Below, piece after piece: positions 36,952-45,267 of a stretch of 64,000 nt of DNA. Below the pieces are notes generated by a model that was not told where the DNA came from, did not search any database, and saw only the letters and a list, made by a program, of their open reading frames with translations. The position numbers and the translations under genes are program-made. The stretch comes from Desulfonatronovibrio hydrogenovorans DSM 9292 (GTDB lineage: Bacteria > Desulfobacterota > Desulfovibrionia > Desulfovibrionales > Desulfonatronovibrionaceae), in contig NZ_JMKT01000011.1 of NCBI RefSeq assembly GCF_000686525.1, positions 62,001 to 126,000 on the forward strand. The letters are read 5' to 3'. Numbering within the stretch: the stretch's first letter is position 1; the number at the start of each line of letters is the position of its first letter.

Positions 36952-38190
36952 TTAATGGATGAATGTCCACATAAGGACCTGAAAGATTACTATTGAAGTC
37001 AGGGCTGCAATGGGAACTGTAAGGACCCAGTATCCGACAATCTTCAGCAGTACCTTGAAATTGACGGCACTGAATCCCCTGGCCAGACCTACTCCGGTCA
37101 CCCCGCCCACACAGGCGTGGGTGGTGGAAACAGGCATGCCCATATTCGAAGCCACCAGAACCGTAGTTGCTGTACTGAAATTCACTGCAAAGCCTCGGGT
37201 GTGGGTCAGGGTGGTGATCTTGTTCCCCACAGTGGACATGACTTTATGCCCAAGAACCATGATTCCCAGGGACAGCCCGATTCCGCCGAGAACCAGCATG
37301 AACAGGGGAATTTCAGCTGTGTCAATCAATGCCTGCTGTCTGGCTATGAGATAGATGGCTGCCACCGGTCCGATGGCGTTGGCTACGTCATTGGCACCGT
37401 GGGACAGGGCTACATATGAGGCGGTCATGATCTGGAGCCTGCGAAAGATGCCCTCAACTTCCTCCACATTCTGCTCCATTTTCCGGGTGAGCTTGTTGGT
37501 GAAATACCTGGCAGCCATCCAGACCAGAAAGGCGATAACCGTTGTGGTCAGCATTGCTGCAGAGCGCGAGAATTCAAGCTGCTTTCCCAGGGGAGTCTTG
37601 TACAGGAAGGAATAACCAACAATCATGGCGGTCAGGGCAATCCAGCGGGGAGCCCATATCCTGGCCTGCTGCAGGTAATGGGGTTTGAAAAAGATATATT
37701 TCCGGATGTGGGAGAAGATAAAATAGGCTATGCCCCCTGCAAAGAGTGGTGATATAAACCAGGAGAGCACAACCCCGGACAGAATCCACCAGTTGATCAC
37801 ATTGGGGCCTCCGGCCACCAGAGCGAACCCCAGAATGCTGCCCACAATTGAATGAGTTGATGAAACCGGCAGGGAAGTTATGCTGGCCACCAGGACCCAG
37901 AGGGAGGCAGCCAAAAGAGCTGAAAACATGCCCAGCAGCATTATTTTGGGATCAGCAATGTATTCGGGATTGATTATCCCTCTGGTAATTGTGGCTGTGA
38001 CGTTGGCTCCAAGGAAAACTGCTCCCACAAAGGTCAAGGAACCGGCAATGATTACTGCCTGACGGACAGTGATGGCCCTGGCCCCCACTGCCGGGGCCAT
38101 GGAATTGGCAACATCGTTGGCCCCGAGGCTGAAAGCCATGAGAAATCCTGCAGCCATGGACAGGTATAAAAAAAGATCAAAAAATTCCAC
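36952..38190 (-). CDS. PiT family inorganic phosphate transporter
   Basis: 412 residues with about ten membrane segments. The duplicated signature is seen as GANDVANSMAPAVGARAIT and GANDVANAIGPVAA, together with PVSSTHSIVGSILGF and PVSTTHACVGGVTGVG. It imports phosphate with protons or sodium, or possibly sulfate as in the related CysP. The start is GTG 38190. Pairing with DUF47 favours phosphate. Confidence 0.92.
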   Translation of the reverse strand: MEFFDLFLYLSMAAGFLMAFSLGANDVANSMAPAVGARAITVRQAVIIAGSLTFVGAVFLGANVTATITRGIINPEYIADPKIMLLGMFSALLAASLWVLVASITSLPVSSTHSIVGSILGFALVAGGPNVINWWILSGVVLSWFISPLFAGGIAYFIFSHIRKYIFFKPHYLQQARIWAPRWIALTAMIVGYSFLYKTPLGKQLEFSRSAAMLTTTVIAFLVWMAARYFTNKLTRKMEQNVEEVEGIFRRLQIMTASYVALSHGANDVANAIGPVAAIYLIARQQALIDTAEIPLFMLVLGGIGLSLGIMVLGHKVMSTVGNKITTLTHTRGFAVNFSTATTVLVASNMGMPVSTTHACVGGVTGVGLARGFSAVNFKVLLKIVGYWVLTVPIAALTSIVIFQVLMWTFIH

Positions 38191-38505
38191 TGCAGCCCAT
38201 CTTGTTTTTAGGGGTTAATAAAGTCCCTTATTCCAGGACCTTCTCAGTCACGTGACGTATTTGTAACAATGAGTCATATTTGTCAATAAGTGATCAAATG
38301 CACAAAGTGGGTCGTCAAAGGCAAATTAAGACTGCCAGACAGGGGGTTAAATGAATAATCCAGTGATGTTGAAAAGGGCGGCTGGTCGACTAGAATGATA
38401 ATTTTTATCCAAACTTTACTTTTTTTTGGGAGGCAGTTAATATGAATTTAAGTAATCCTTATTAATTCTGAGTTTTTTTGAATCAATCAACAAGGAGTTT
38501 TTAAC
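38191..38505. other. Regulatory gap upstream of the YeeE/YedE pair
   Basis: 315 bp between divergent genes. It contains a seven-codon reading frame, ATG 38442 to TAA 38465 (MNLSNPY), with GGGAGG 8 nt before it, which could be a leader peptide. No larger gene is seen. Confidence 0.45.
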
Positions 38506-39021
38506 ATGAGCAAGCAAAGGGCCTGGAATCCATATCTGGCCGGAGGGCTGAGCGGTCTGGTTTCAGTCCTTTCAGTCTGGATCGCTGGTCAGTTTTTCGG
38601 TGCCTCCACAACCTTTGTCCGCATGGCCGGGATGATTGAGGGCCTGTTCGGAGCTGAGCGGCTGGAAAGGCTGGAATATTTTGTCCAGGTGGCGCCCAGG
38701 GTCGACTGGCAATGGATGTTTGTGGTTGGAATCCTCATTGGCTCTTTTGTTGCTGCCAAGACATCGGGCAGTTTCAAGAAACAGTGGGTGCCAGACATGT
38801 GGCAGGAAAAATTCGGACTTACCCCGGTCAAGAGAGGGGTGACAGCCTTTGGAGGCGGTGTCATCGCCATGTTCGGGGCCAGAATGGCAGACGGCTGACC
38901 CAGTGGACACGGGTTGAGCGGTACGCTTCAACTTTCAGTCAGCGGCTTTGTTTCTTTAATCTGCTTTTTTGTGGGAGGAATTGTTGTGGCCAGGATGGTT
39001 TATGGCGGAGGTGGCAGATGA
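38506..39021 (+). CDS. YeeE/YedE sulfur transporter, first half, with in-frame TGA (probable selenocysteine)
   Basis: Read with TGA 38896-38898 as selenocysteine, the protein has 171 residues. Four hydrophobic segments are visible. Residues after GGGVIAMFGARMADG are Sec-PSGHGLSGTLQLSVSG, where the family has Gly-Cys-Thr-Ser-Gly-His-Gly. That conserved Cys is needed for thiosulfate passage in TsuA (YeeE). After the TGA the frame stays open for 40 codons, keeps the family sequence (LICFFVGGIVVARMVYGGGGR) and stops in an ATGA overlap with the second half gene. A SECIS-like hairpin follows the TGA. Without Sec insertion the product would stop after 130 residues and lose the motif. Start: ATG with AAGGAG 9 nt upstream. 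Confidence 0.8.
38913..38932 (+). promoter_or_regulatory. Candidate bacterial SECIS hairpin
   Basis: GTTGA-GCG pairs with CGC-T-TCAAC: 8 bp with one bulged T, loop GTA. The loop begins with G and lies 22 nt after the TGA at 38896-38898. This fits the general bacterial SECIS rules (small loop with an early G, roughly 16-37 nt from the UGA), which place it inside the coding region. Confidence 0.65.
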
Positions 39022-39545
39022 AGATGATCATAATCGGGCTTATCACTGGAATATTGTTTGGCTTTTTGCTGCAAAAGGCCAGGGTGGTCAGGTATGACAA
39101 ACAGTTGGGCGCCCTGCGCCTGATGGACATGACCATAGTCAAGTTCATGTTTTCTGCGGTCATGGTCAGTATGGTCGGGGTTTATCTGCTGCACGACCTC
39201 GGACTGGTCCAGCTGTCCATAAAAACCACGATTATCGGGGCCAATATTGTTGGCGGTATTCTGTTCGGCATAGGGTGGGGCCTGCTGGGGTACTGCCCTG
39301 GAACCTCTCTGGGAGCTCTTGGCGAGGGCAGACTTGATGCAGTCTGGGGGATTCTGGGCATGATCCTGGGCGCCCGGATTTTTGCTGAATTCTATCCGGT
39401 TCTTAAAGATACAGTCTATACATGGGGAGATCTTGGCAAGATAACCCTGCCCGGGGTCCTGGGCATCAACCATTGGCTGGTCATTATTGTGTTCATCTGC
39501 CTTGGGCTGCTGCTTTTTCGCTGGTTTGAAAAGAAAGGACTCTGA
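39018..39545 (+). CDS. YeeE/YedE sulfur transporter, second half
   Basis: 175 residues with about five membrane segments. It has GILFGFLLQKARV at the start and the family motif GIGWGLLGYCPGTSLGALGEGR, which keeps its Cys. E. coli YeeE is one chain of about 350 residues; here, as in PmpA/PmpB-type pairs, two half-size proteins likely join to form one channel. The start ATG overlaps the stop of the first half gene. It probably carries a sulfur compound (thiosulfate, sulfide or polysulfide) or a selenium compound across the inner membrane. Confidence 0.88.
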   Translation: MKMIIIGLITGILFGFLLQKARVVRYDKQLGALRLMDMTIVKFMFSAVMVSMVGVYLLHDLGLVQLSIKTTIIGANIVGGILFGIGWGLLGYCPGTSLGALGEGRLDAVWGILGMILGARIFAEFYPVLKDTVYTWGDLGKITLPGVLGINHWLVIIVFICLGLLLFRWFEKKGL

Positions 39546-39613
39546 GTTCTTTGGCAGATTCCAAGATGTGAGCTGCCAGTTCAGCGGCCAGGGCTGGAAG
39601 TTTTTTTGAGTAT

Positions 39614-41194
39614 TTAATCGTTTGACCGGAAGTGGCAGCCGATACTTTTTTTATTGCGCAGGGCCGCGGTGGTAATAATGTAGGCTGCATGGCAGCCATG
39701 GAAAAGTTCCACCAGGGGGTTTGAAATGGCTGTTTCTTTATAGAAGTCGTGAAGTCTCTTGTTCAGGTTTCGCAGATCTTCAAAGCCCCGTTTAAGCCTG
39801 GCTGAGGTTCGGTTGATGCCCACATAGTTCCACATGGTGTGCCTGATGGTGGCCCAGTCCTGAGCAATAAGCACCGGATCCTCGTTCTGCCTTGAGCCTA
39901 AAAAATTCCAATCAGGAATGGAAGCCTTGATGCGCCTGCCAAGCCTTGATCTGGTCTTGAATCTGGCTGCAATGTCTCTGGCAGCAGAATGTCCCCATAA
40001 CAGCCCTTCCAGCAGAGAAGTGCTGGCCAGGCGGTTAGCCCCGTGAACACCAGTGCAGGCGCACTCTCCTGCAGCGTAAAGTCTGTCAATGGTGGTTTTT
40101 CCGTGCACATCCACCAGGACCCCGCCGCAGAAGTAATGGGCTGCCGGCACCACCGGGATGGGTTCGGAGGTCAGGTCAATATTGTGTTCAAGGCATTTTT
40201 TATAAATGGTTGGGAAACGCCTGTCCGGATTTTTAATGTGCCGGCAGGCGTTTAAGTAGACAAAATCCTCTTTGGTTCTGAGCATTTCTTCCACAATGGC
40301 TCTGGTCACTATGTCCCTGGGTGCAAGATCACCCCTGGGGTCATAGTTTTTCATAAAGGCATCACCCCGGGCATTGGTCAGAACAGCACCTTCGCCGCGC
40401 ATGGCTTCGGTGATCAGAAATTTTCTGGGACCGCGATGAAAAAGGGCTGTGGGATGGAACTGGGTATATTCCAGGTTCATCATTCTGGCCCCGGCCCTTT
40501 GAGCCATGACTATTCCCGAACCCAGGGATGCAGAGGTGTTGGTGGTGTTCAGATATATCTGGCCCATTCCGCCGGTGGCGATGACTGTGAAATCAGCCAG
40601 GATCTTGCGGACATTTCCGGTGCTTTGTTCAAGGACATAAGCTCCGGCGCACTGGTTGGCCAGCTGATACCTGATCTCAAGCTCTGTGGAGTGGTGATGG
40701 GTGGTTAACAGGTCAATGGCGGTCAAGCCGGTCATGACCCGGATGGAGGGATGGTCTGAAATGACCCTTAGGAACCCATCCATGATGCTTCGCCCGGTAT
40801 GGTCTGTGCAGTGAAGGATCCTGGCCATGGTGTGGCCGCCTTCCCTGGTCAGGTCAAAGTGACCGGACTTGTCAGTGGCAAACGGGATTTTCAGCCTGTG
40901 CAGCAGGACCTCTCTGACAATCTCTGGTCCTTTACGGCAAAGATAGCGGACAGCCCGCAGATGATTGTGTTTCCATCCAGCAGTCAGGATATCCTTTTCC
41001 AGGATCCTGGGATCATCATCAGACCCTTTATATACTATTCCCCCCTGAGCCAGCGGTGTATTCCCGCTGTCCAGTCCCTCTCCGGAAGAGATAAGCAGCA
41101 CATCCAGACCGGCCTCAGCCAGGGTCAGGGCTGCTGTTGAACCGGCTATCCCTGATCCGACAACCAGGACCTGGGCATTGATGGTATCCCCCAT
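39614..41194 (-). CDS. nadB: L-aspartate oxidase
   Basis: 526 residues. It oxidises aspartate to iminoaspartate, the first step of NAD synthesis. The FAD site is VVGSGIAGSTAALTLAEAG; other motifs are GNTPLAQGGI, EGGHTMARILHCTD, and HPTALFHRG; RLASTSLLEGLLWG is the C-terminal FAD contact. It can use fumarate in place of oxygen, which suits an anaerobe. It overlaps nadA by a TGATG junction and is third in nadC-nadA-nadB. Confidence 0.95.
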   Translation of the reverse strand: MGDTINAQVLVVGSGIAGSTAALTLAEAGLDVLLISSGEGLDSGNTPLAQGGIVYKGSDDDPRILEKDILTAGWKHNHLRAVRYLCRKGPEIVREVLLHRLKIPFATDKSGHFDLTREGGHTMARILHCTDHTGRSIMDGFLRVISDHPSIRVMTGLTAIDLLTTHHHSTELEIRYQLANQCAGAYVLEQSTGNVRKILADFTVIATGGMGQIYLNTTNTSASLGSGIVMAQRAGARMMNLEYTQFHPTALFHRGPRKFLITEAMRGEGAVLTNARGDAFMKNYDPRGDLAPRDIVTRAIVEEMLRTKEDFVYLNACRHIKNPDRRFPTIYKKCLEHNIDLTSEPIPVVPAAHYFCGGVLVDVHGKTTIDRLYAAGECACTGVHGANRLASTSLLEGLLWGHSAARDIAARFKTRSRLGRRIKASIPDWNFLGSRQNEDPVLIAQDWATIRHTMWNYVGINRTSARLKRGFEDLRNLNKRLHDFYKETAISNPLVELFHGCHAAYIITTAALRNKKSIGCHFRSND

Positions 41195-42210
41195 CAGGTG
41201 CTCACCTCAAGCATGGTCTGGACCGCTTTGCGGGCGTTGGGAATCAGGTCCCTGCTGATCCTGACCGCCTGTTTGGGATCAAGATTTTCCAGGCAGGCAC
41301 AGAGGTTGGCCAGGTTTATTTTGGCCATGTTGCTGCAGTATCCTGCGCCCAGGGGAAAGATGTTTTTGTCGGGAAAGCGGCTTTTCAGGCGCAGAACCAG
41401 GTTGTCTTCAGTTCCAATATAAATGGTGGTTCCAGGGTCTGCATCGCGGACAAAGGCAATTATCCTGGAAGTGGACCCTGCTTCATGGGCCTTGTCCACC
41501 ACCAGAGGATGACATTCAGGATGGACAACAATTCTGGCCTGAGGCTCCTGGCTGGTAACGGTGGCAACATGGTCCTTTTTGAGGCGGAAATGAACAGCAC
41601 AAACCCCGGGCCAGAGAAGAAGCTTTTTGCGGCTGAGAGTCATAGGATCAATGAGGCGGCCGCCCTGCCGGACATCCAGAATCTCTATTGATTTTTTATC
41701 CAGGCCAGCCTTAGCTGCAGTATTACGGCCAAGGTTCTTGTCCGGCAGGAAAAGGACCTTATCCCCCCGGTCAAGGGCCCATTCAAGCATCCTGGAAGCA
41801 TTGGAAGAAGTGCAGACACTCCCACCATAGTGGCCGCAAAGGGCTTTAATCTCTACAGAAGAGTTGACATAAGCCAGAGGTACAACTTTCTGATGTGAGT
41901 TGAGTTTTTCCAGGATGGTGCTGACCAGGCTGCCCGGGGCCATGTCAGCCATGACACAGGTGGCACCGGGATCAGGTGAAAAAACCAGCTGGCCCGGTCG
42001 GGCCAGGACAACAGCTGTTTCCGCCATGAAGTCCACCCCGCAGAAGACTATGTACCTGGCCTTTAGATCAGGGATGGCAGCAGCAAGCTGGAGTGAATCT
42101 CCCACCAGGTCGGCATGCTCAACTATTGAATCGTTTTGATAGTGATGAGCCAGGATGGCCAGATCTGAACCGTATTTTTTCTTTAAAAGCCGGATTTGTT
42201 CATTGTGCAT
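41194..42210 (-). CDS. nadA: Quinolinate synthase
   Basis: 338 residues. It condenses iminoaspartate with dihydroxyacetone phosphate using an oxygen-sensitive [4Fe-4S] cluster. AILAHHYQNDSI is the substrate motif; cluster Cys candidates lie in ALCGHYGGSVCTSS, VVHPECHP and LANLCACLENL. It overlaps nadC by one base and nadB by two. Confidence 0.95.
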   Translation of the reverse strand: MHNEQIRLLKKKYGSDLAILAHHYQNDSIVEHADLVGDSLQLAAAIPDLKARYIVFCGVDFMAETAVVLARPGQLVFSPDPGATCVMADMAPGSLVSTILEKLNSHQKVVPLAYVNSSVEIKALCGHYGGSVCTSSNASRMLEWALDRGDKVLFLPDKNLGRNTAAKAGLDKKSIEILDVRQGGRLIDPMTLSRKKLLLWPGVCAVHFRLKKDHVATVTSQEPQARIVVHPECHPLVVDKAHEAGSTSRIIAFVRDADPGTTIYIGTEDNLVLRLKSRFPDKNIFPLGAGYCSNMAKINLANLCACLENLDPKQAVRISRDLIPNARKAVQTMLEVST

Positions 42211-43085
42211 TACTGGGCCTCGATTTTCATGCTCAGGTCAACAGGAACTGCCGAATGGGTGATGGCCCCGGACGAGATAAAGGTCGGCTTGAGCCGGGCC
42301 AGGCTGTTGATGTTATGCAGGTGGACCCTGCCGCTGATTTCAGATTCAATGTTTTCCGGGATTAGATCCAGGGCAGTGCTCATTTCATCCTCTTGCATAT
42401 TGTCGAGCATTATTCTCTGGACACCAGCCCTGACAGCTTCCCGGACCTGGGAAACATTTCTGCATTCAACCTCGATGCCAGGACAGGGTGAATAGGTTCT
42501 TCTAAGTTTATCAACCGCCACACTGATGCTTCCGCACTGATCAATATGATTGTCCTTGATCATGAGCATTTCTTCCAGGTTAAGGCGGTGGTTGGTCCCT
42601 CCGCCCGCCTGAACAGCGTATTTTTCTGGATACCGCATGCCAGGAGAGGTTTTTCTGGTGTCCAGGATGGTTACGCCAGAATTTTTCAGGAGTTCTGAGA
42701 AGCTGCGGGTCAAGGTGGCAATGCCCGACATCCTGGCCACCAGGTTGAGGATAACCCGCTCAGCCTTGAGAATTTTCCTGGTTTGCCCTTTTAGTTCGGC
42801 AATTCTGGTCAGCCCGGGAATCAAAGCACCTTCCTTGACCAGGCAGTTCACTGTGGATGGGCCTGCAAGCCTTTGCATGACCAGGTCAATGACTGGCAGG
42901 CCGGCAATAACGCATTCCTGCCTGGTCACAATGATGGCCCGGGCAGTGTTGTCCTCAGGAAAGATTGCATTGGAAGTCAGGTCCATACCATCTTCTTCCA
43001 GGGCCAGATCTATGATCCTGTGCAGAAATTTCAGGGCTTTTCCCTGGAAAAAGGCATTAAATAATTTGAAGTCGTGCATAGCCAA
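42210..43085 (-). CDS. nadC: Nicotinate-nucleotide pyrophosphorylase (carboxylating)
   Basis: 291 residues. It turns quinolinate and PRPP into nicotinate mononucleotide. Motifs are ALEEDGMDLTSNAIFP, LNLVARMSGIAT, DTRKTSPGMRYPEKYAVQAGGGTNHR and MIKDNHI. First of the three overlapping nad genes; all three steps from aspartate to NaMN are encoded here. Confidence 0.95.
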   Translation of the reverse strand: MAMHDFKLFNAFFQGKALKFLHRIIDLALEEDGMDLTSNAIFPEDNTARAIIVTRQECVIAGLPVIDLVMQRLAGPSTVNCLVKEGALIPGLTRIAELKGQTRKILKAERVILNLVARMSGIATLTRSFSELLKNSGVTILDTRKTSPGMRYPEKYAVQAGGGTNHRLNLEEMLMIKDNHIDQCGSISVAVDKLRRTYSPCPGIEVECRNVSQVREAVRAGVQRIMLDNMQEDEMSTALDLIPENIESEISGRVHLHNINSLARLKPTFISSGAITHSAVPVDLSMKIEAQ

Positions 43086-43284
43086 ACTAAAAATTATAAT
43101 TTCTGATAAGAATTATGTAAAGCATGTAATAACCTGCAATAAATAGGAGGGAATTGGTCAATGCCAAGACAGGTATGCCAAGAAAACAAGTCAACATACT
43201 GGATTGATAACAGCCTTTCCGGTTCATAGAAATGGGGGTCCAGGGCAAGCCGGGGAGAGGTTTCTCCCTTACAGACCGTGCTCC

Positions 43285-43323
43285 AAAAAAAACAGGGGCG
43301 CTTGATAGATCAAGCGCCCCTGT
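43285..43323 (-). terminator. Rho-independent terminator of the 4.5S RNA gene
   Basis: CAGGGGCGCTTGAT pairs with ATCAAGCGCCCCTG (14 bp, tight loop), followed on the minus strand by eight T residues. Confidence 0.92.
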
Positions 43324-43424
43324 TAGGGAAACCGGGCACCCGGAAAAAACTGTTACCGCTGCTCCCTTTCGGGCCTGACGGGGTTGGCAGCGTTTCCGCC
43401 GCCCGGCTTCCCTGGCTGAGCATC
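43320..43424 (-). ncRNA. ffs: Small SRP RNA (4.5S RNA)
   Basis: On the minus strand the conserved domain IV loops are plain: GTCAGGCCCGAAAGGGAGCA, then GCGGTAACAG. Flanking arms AGGGAAGCCGGG and CCCGGTTTCCCT pair to close the long hairpin. Length is about 105 nt, the short bacterial type without an Alu domain. It binds Ffh to target membrane proteins to the translocon. A terminator follows. The sequence just upstream (43461-43520) is the 3' fragment of tRNA-Ser, so a tRNA-Ser/ffs unit was split by the prophage. Exact ends are approximate. Confidence 0.93.
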
Positions 43425-43457
43425 ATTACTAAAAAAAGGACAGCAGGAAGCTCTGGT

Positions 43458-43520
<63 letters not shown>

Positions 43521-43525
43521 CTATT

Positions 43526-43846
43526 CCTAGGTTGCCAGGGCCAAGGTAAATGTTTGAATAACCTGCAGATCGTTGCTTGCGCTACGCCCTGATTGGCGTA
43601 TTTTTTAACAGATTCGCCAATAAAAACGCCAATAAGAATCCCATTTTTCCGCGCTAAAGAGCAAGTGCTATTCCTTATATTCCCAGCCAGGAGTTGTCAA
43701 ATTAAAAAGTCAAGTTGTGGGCCTGGAAATCATGCTTGTTTGGCTGCTATCTTTTTCCTGCGCGAAAAGTGTCTATCTTTTGGGTTGACGAAGGTGCAGG
43801 GCTGAATTATATTTGCACACGTTGCTTGAGAAGTAAAGGAGGGAAT
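43526..43846. other. Prophage end region with short repeated boxes
   Basis: 320 bp without a supported gene between the attachment site and the first phage gene. It has two direct copies of CGCCAATA (43615-43622 and 43627-43634) and an inverted ATTGGCG (43592-43598). Such boxes next to an attachment core can be arm sites for integrase or excisionase; this is inference. Confidence 0.5.
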
Positions 43847-44185
43847 ATGAGTCAGCTTGATTTTAACAGGAATATTTCTAGGAATGCAACCAACAAGAGG
43901 GTCGAGAAAAATGCTACTGAAATTGTGGAGAAGCTCATTAAGGATGGTTTTAGCCGTGCTGATATTGCAAGGCATGCTGGTGTTTCTCAAACGACAGTGT
44001 CAGCCTGGCAAAAAAGGGGGCGAGCTAATGCAGACGCTATTGACCGGCTAATTAAATCAATTAATTTAAAGCAATCAACAACATCACCAGTGACAAGAAG
44101 TTCAGGCGACAACGCAGAACTTTGGCTGCATATAAATGCAATTAGAGCACTAGGCTTCAATGTTTCATTAAAACCAATAGAATAA
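43847..44185 (+). CDS. Helix-turn-helix DNA-binding protein of the prophage
   Basis: 112 residues. The helix-turn-helix is clear: GFSRADIARHAGVSQTTVSAWQKRGR, followed by ANADAIDRLIKSINL. A C-terminal part (NAELWLHINAIRALGFNVSLKP) is unassigned. AAGGAGGG lies 4 nt before the ATG; longer frames upstream lack a site. It is the first gene inside the attachment site, so it could be a regulator or excisionase-like protein. No paired opposite-strand repressor is seen nearby. Confidence 0.75.
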   Translation: MSQLDFNRNISRNATNKRVEKNATEIVEKLIKDGFSRADIARHAGVSQTTVSAWQKRGRANADAIDRLIKSINLKQSTTSPVTRSSGDNAELWLHINAIRALGFNVSLKPIE

Positions 44186-44209
44186 TCTTAGTACATAGGA
44201 GATTTTATT

Positions 44210-44467
44210 ATGGACCAATCATTGCGCCAATTTTTGCTCAACATCTTTCCGCATGTTCAAATTAACAGGACTGTTACTGACGATGTGTTCATGTTTATCG
44301 AGTCACATCCAGATTTTTTGCTACGATATCATCAATTTTGTCTTGAATACGGATCACATGTCGTTAACCCTAAGATTGGTCGACTTGTTAAAATTATGAA
44401 TGACTTGCCAAATACAGGACGAACCGTGGCAAAGAGTAAGCTTATTCGGACTTACACATTGCACTAA
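44210..44467 (+). CDS. Hypothetical protein with SAM/GCV-like helical length
   Basis: 85 residues, start ATG 44210 with TAGGAG 9 nt upstream. Sequence is mostly helical (LRQFLLNIFPHVQ, VFMFIESHPDFLLRYHQFCLEYG, IGRLVKIMNDLPNTGR). I do not recognise the family. It follows the helix-turn-helix gene by 24 nt and overlaps no other gene. Found within the prophage's plus-strand accessory group. Confidence 0.55.
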   Translation: MDQSLRQFLLNIFPHVQINRTVTDDVFMFIESHPDFLLRYHQFCLEYGSHVVNPKIGRLVKIMNDLPNTGRTVAKSKLIRTYTLH

Positions 44468-44523
44468 TGCCGGTCTCGTTTCAAGGCATCTCGGTTTCAA
44501 TATCACTCAAGGTAACCACAACT

Positions 44524-44709
44524 ATGACAGCAGAAAAACTCAATCCCCAGGATGAAATTGCCACTCAGGAAGAAATCATTTATTCGAATATGGTCCAGCA
44601 TGAAGCTTTGCTTCGACTATTGTTCAAAAAAAGGATAATTACCAAGGATGAGTATCTGGAGGAAGTTAAAGGCGTATCTCGGACCATCCAGCAAAGACAC
44701 GTCGGATGA
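44524..44709 (+). CDS. Hypothetical small protein
   Basis: 61 residues from ATG 44524 (a longer frame starts at 44467 directly at the previous stop). Charged and helical: NPQDEIATQEEIIYSNMVQHEALLRLLFKKRIITKDEYLEE. The pattern of a short N-terminal helix followed by LL.KKGIIT.EEYL is common in small bacterial proteins of unknown role. The next gene starts inside its end. Confidence 0.5.
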   Translation: MTAEKLNPQDEIATQEEIIYSNMVQHEALLRLLFKKRIITKDEYLEEVKGVSRTIQQRHVG

Positions 44710-44995
44710 AGAGTTCCGTGAAATCACCATCAAGCGAGATGGCGAGGATCCACTTTGTTTCAGTGGTCGTCTGCTTCAAGGAAAAAGGATCGAGGATGAA
44801 AGATTTGATTTGACCTTGAGATTGTATCAAGTTGAAGACAAGAAGATTATACTTGAATCCAGGTATATTGATCCCGCCCGAAGCGTTCATAAGGCGCTTG
44901 AGTTTGACAGCATCCAGGCGGCGATATTCTACATTCAGAACATAACCAAGGACTTACAAAATGACAGAGTCCAGGAAGGCGGTCCAATTCAGTAA
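44648..44995 (+). CDS. Hypothetical protein
   Basis: 115 residues, overlapping the previous gene by 62 nt in another frame. Beta-rich: EITIKRDGEDPLCFSGRLLQG, then FDLTLRLYQVEDKKIILESRYI and AIFYIQNITKDLQ. No family recognised. The arrangement with overlapping neighbours suggests coupled translation in a small accessory operon. Confidence 0.5.
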   Translation: MSIWRKLKAYLGPSSKDTSDEEFREITIKRDGEDPLCFSGRLLQGKRIEDERFDLTLRLYQVEDKKIILESRYIDPARSVHKALEFDSIQAAIFYIQNITKDLQNDRVQEGGPIQ

Positions 44996-45263
44996 TCCGG
45001 TGGCTTATATAAGACATCTGCTATTGTCTTTGGCATTTCTCTTAATATGTTCTCCTGTCTTTGCAGAAGGATTATGTGAGTCTGGAGACACCGAGTGGGA
45101 GGCCATAGTTCAAGAATACCCGGATGATAAGGAGCTATTTGAACTTTATACCCTTCGTAACAATCTATGTGATCAAGTAGAAAATAGAGAGATTTCCTAC
45201 TCTGAAGCAGTGGTGATCTTTGAAATTGAACGCGGAATTCTCGTTGAAAAGAGACGACAGTAA
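44961..45263 (+). CDS. Hypothetical secreted protein
   Basis: 100 residues. An N-terminal hydrophobic segment ending LLLSLAFLLICSPVFAEG has a clear signal peptidase site (VFA-EG). The mature part is short, acidic and has two Cys (GLCESGD and NNLCDQVE) that could pair. It overlaps the previous gene by 35 nt and is followed after 4 nt by the SLOG-like gene. Function unknown. Confidence 0.5.
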   Translation: MTESRKAVQFSNPVAYIRHLLLSLAFLLICSPVFAEGLCESGDTEWEAIVQEYPDDKELFELYTLRNNLCDQVENREISYSEAVVIFEIERGILVEKRRQ

Positions 45264-45267
45264 CCCC

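Noticed and set aside
38506-38898. Reading the first YeeE/YedE gene as a truncated pseudogene
   Set aside because: Frame and family sequence continue unbroken after the TGA, the stop overlaps the next start as in intact operons, and only the conserved Cys codon is changed. Sec insertion explains all of this better.
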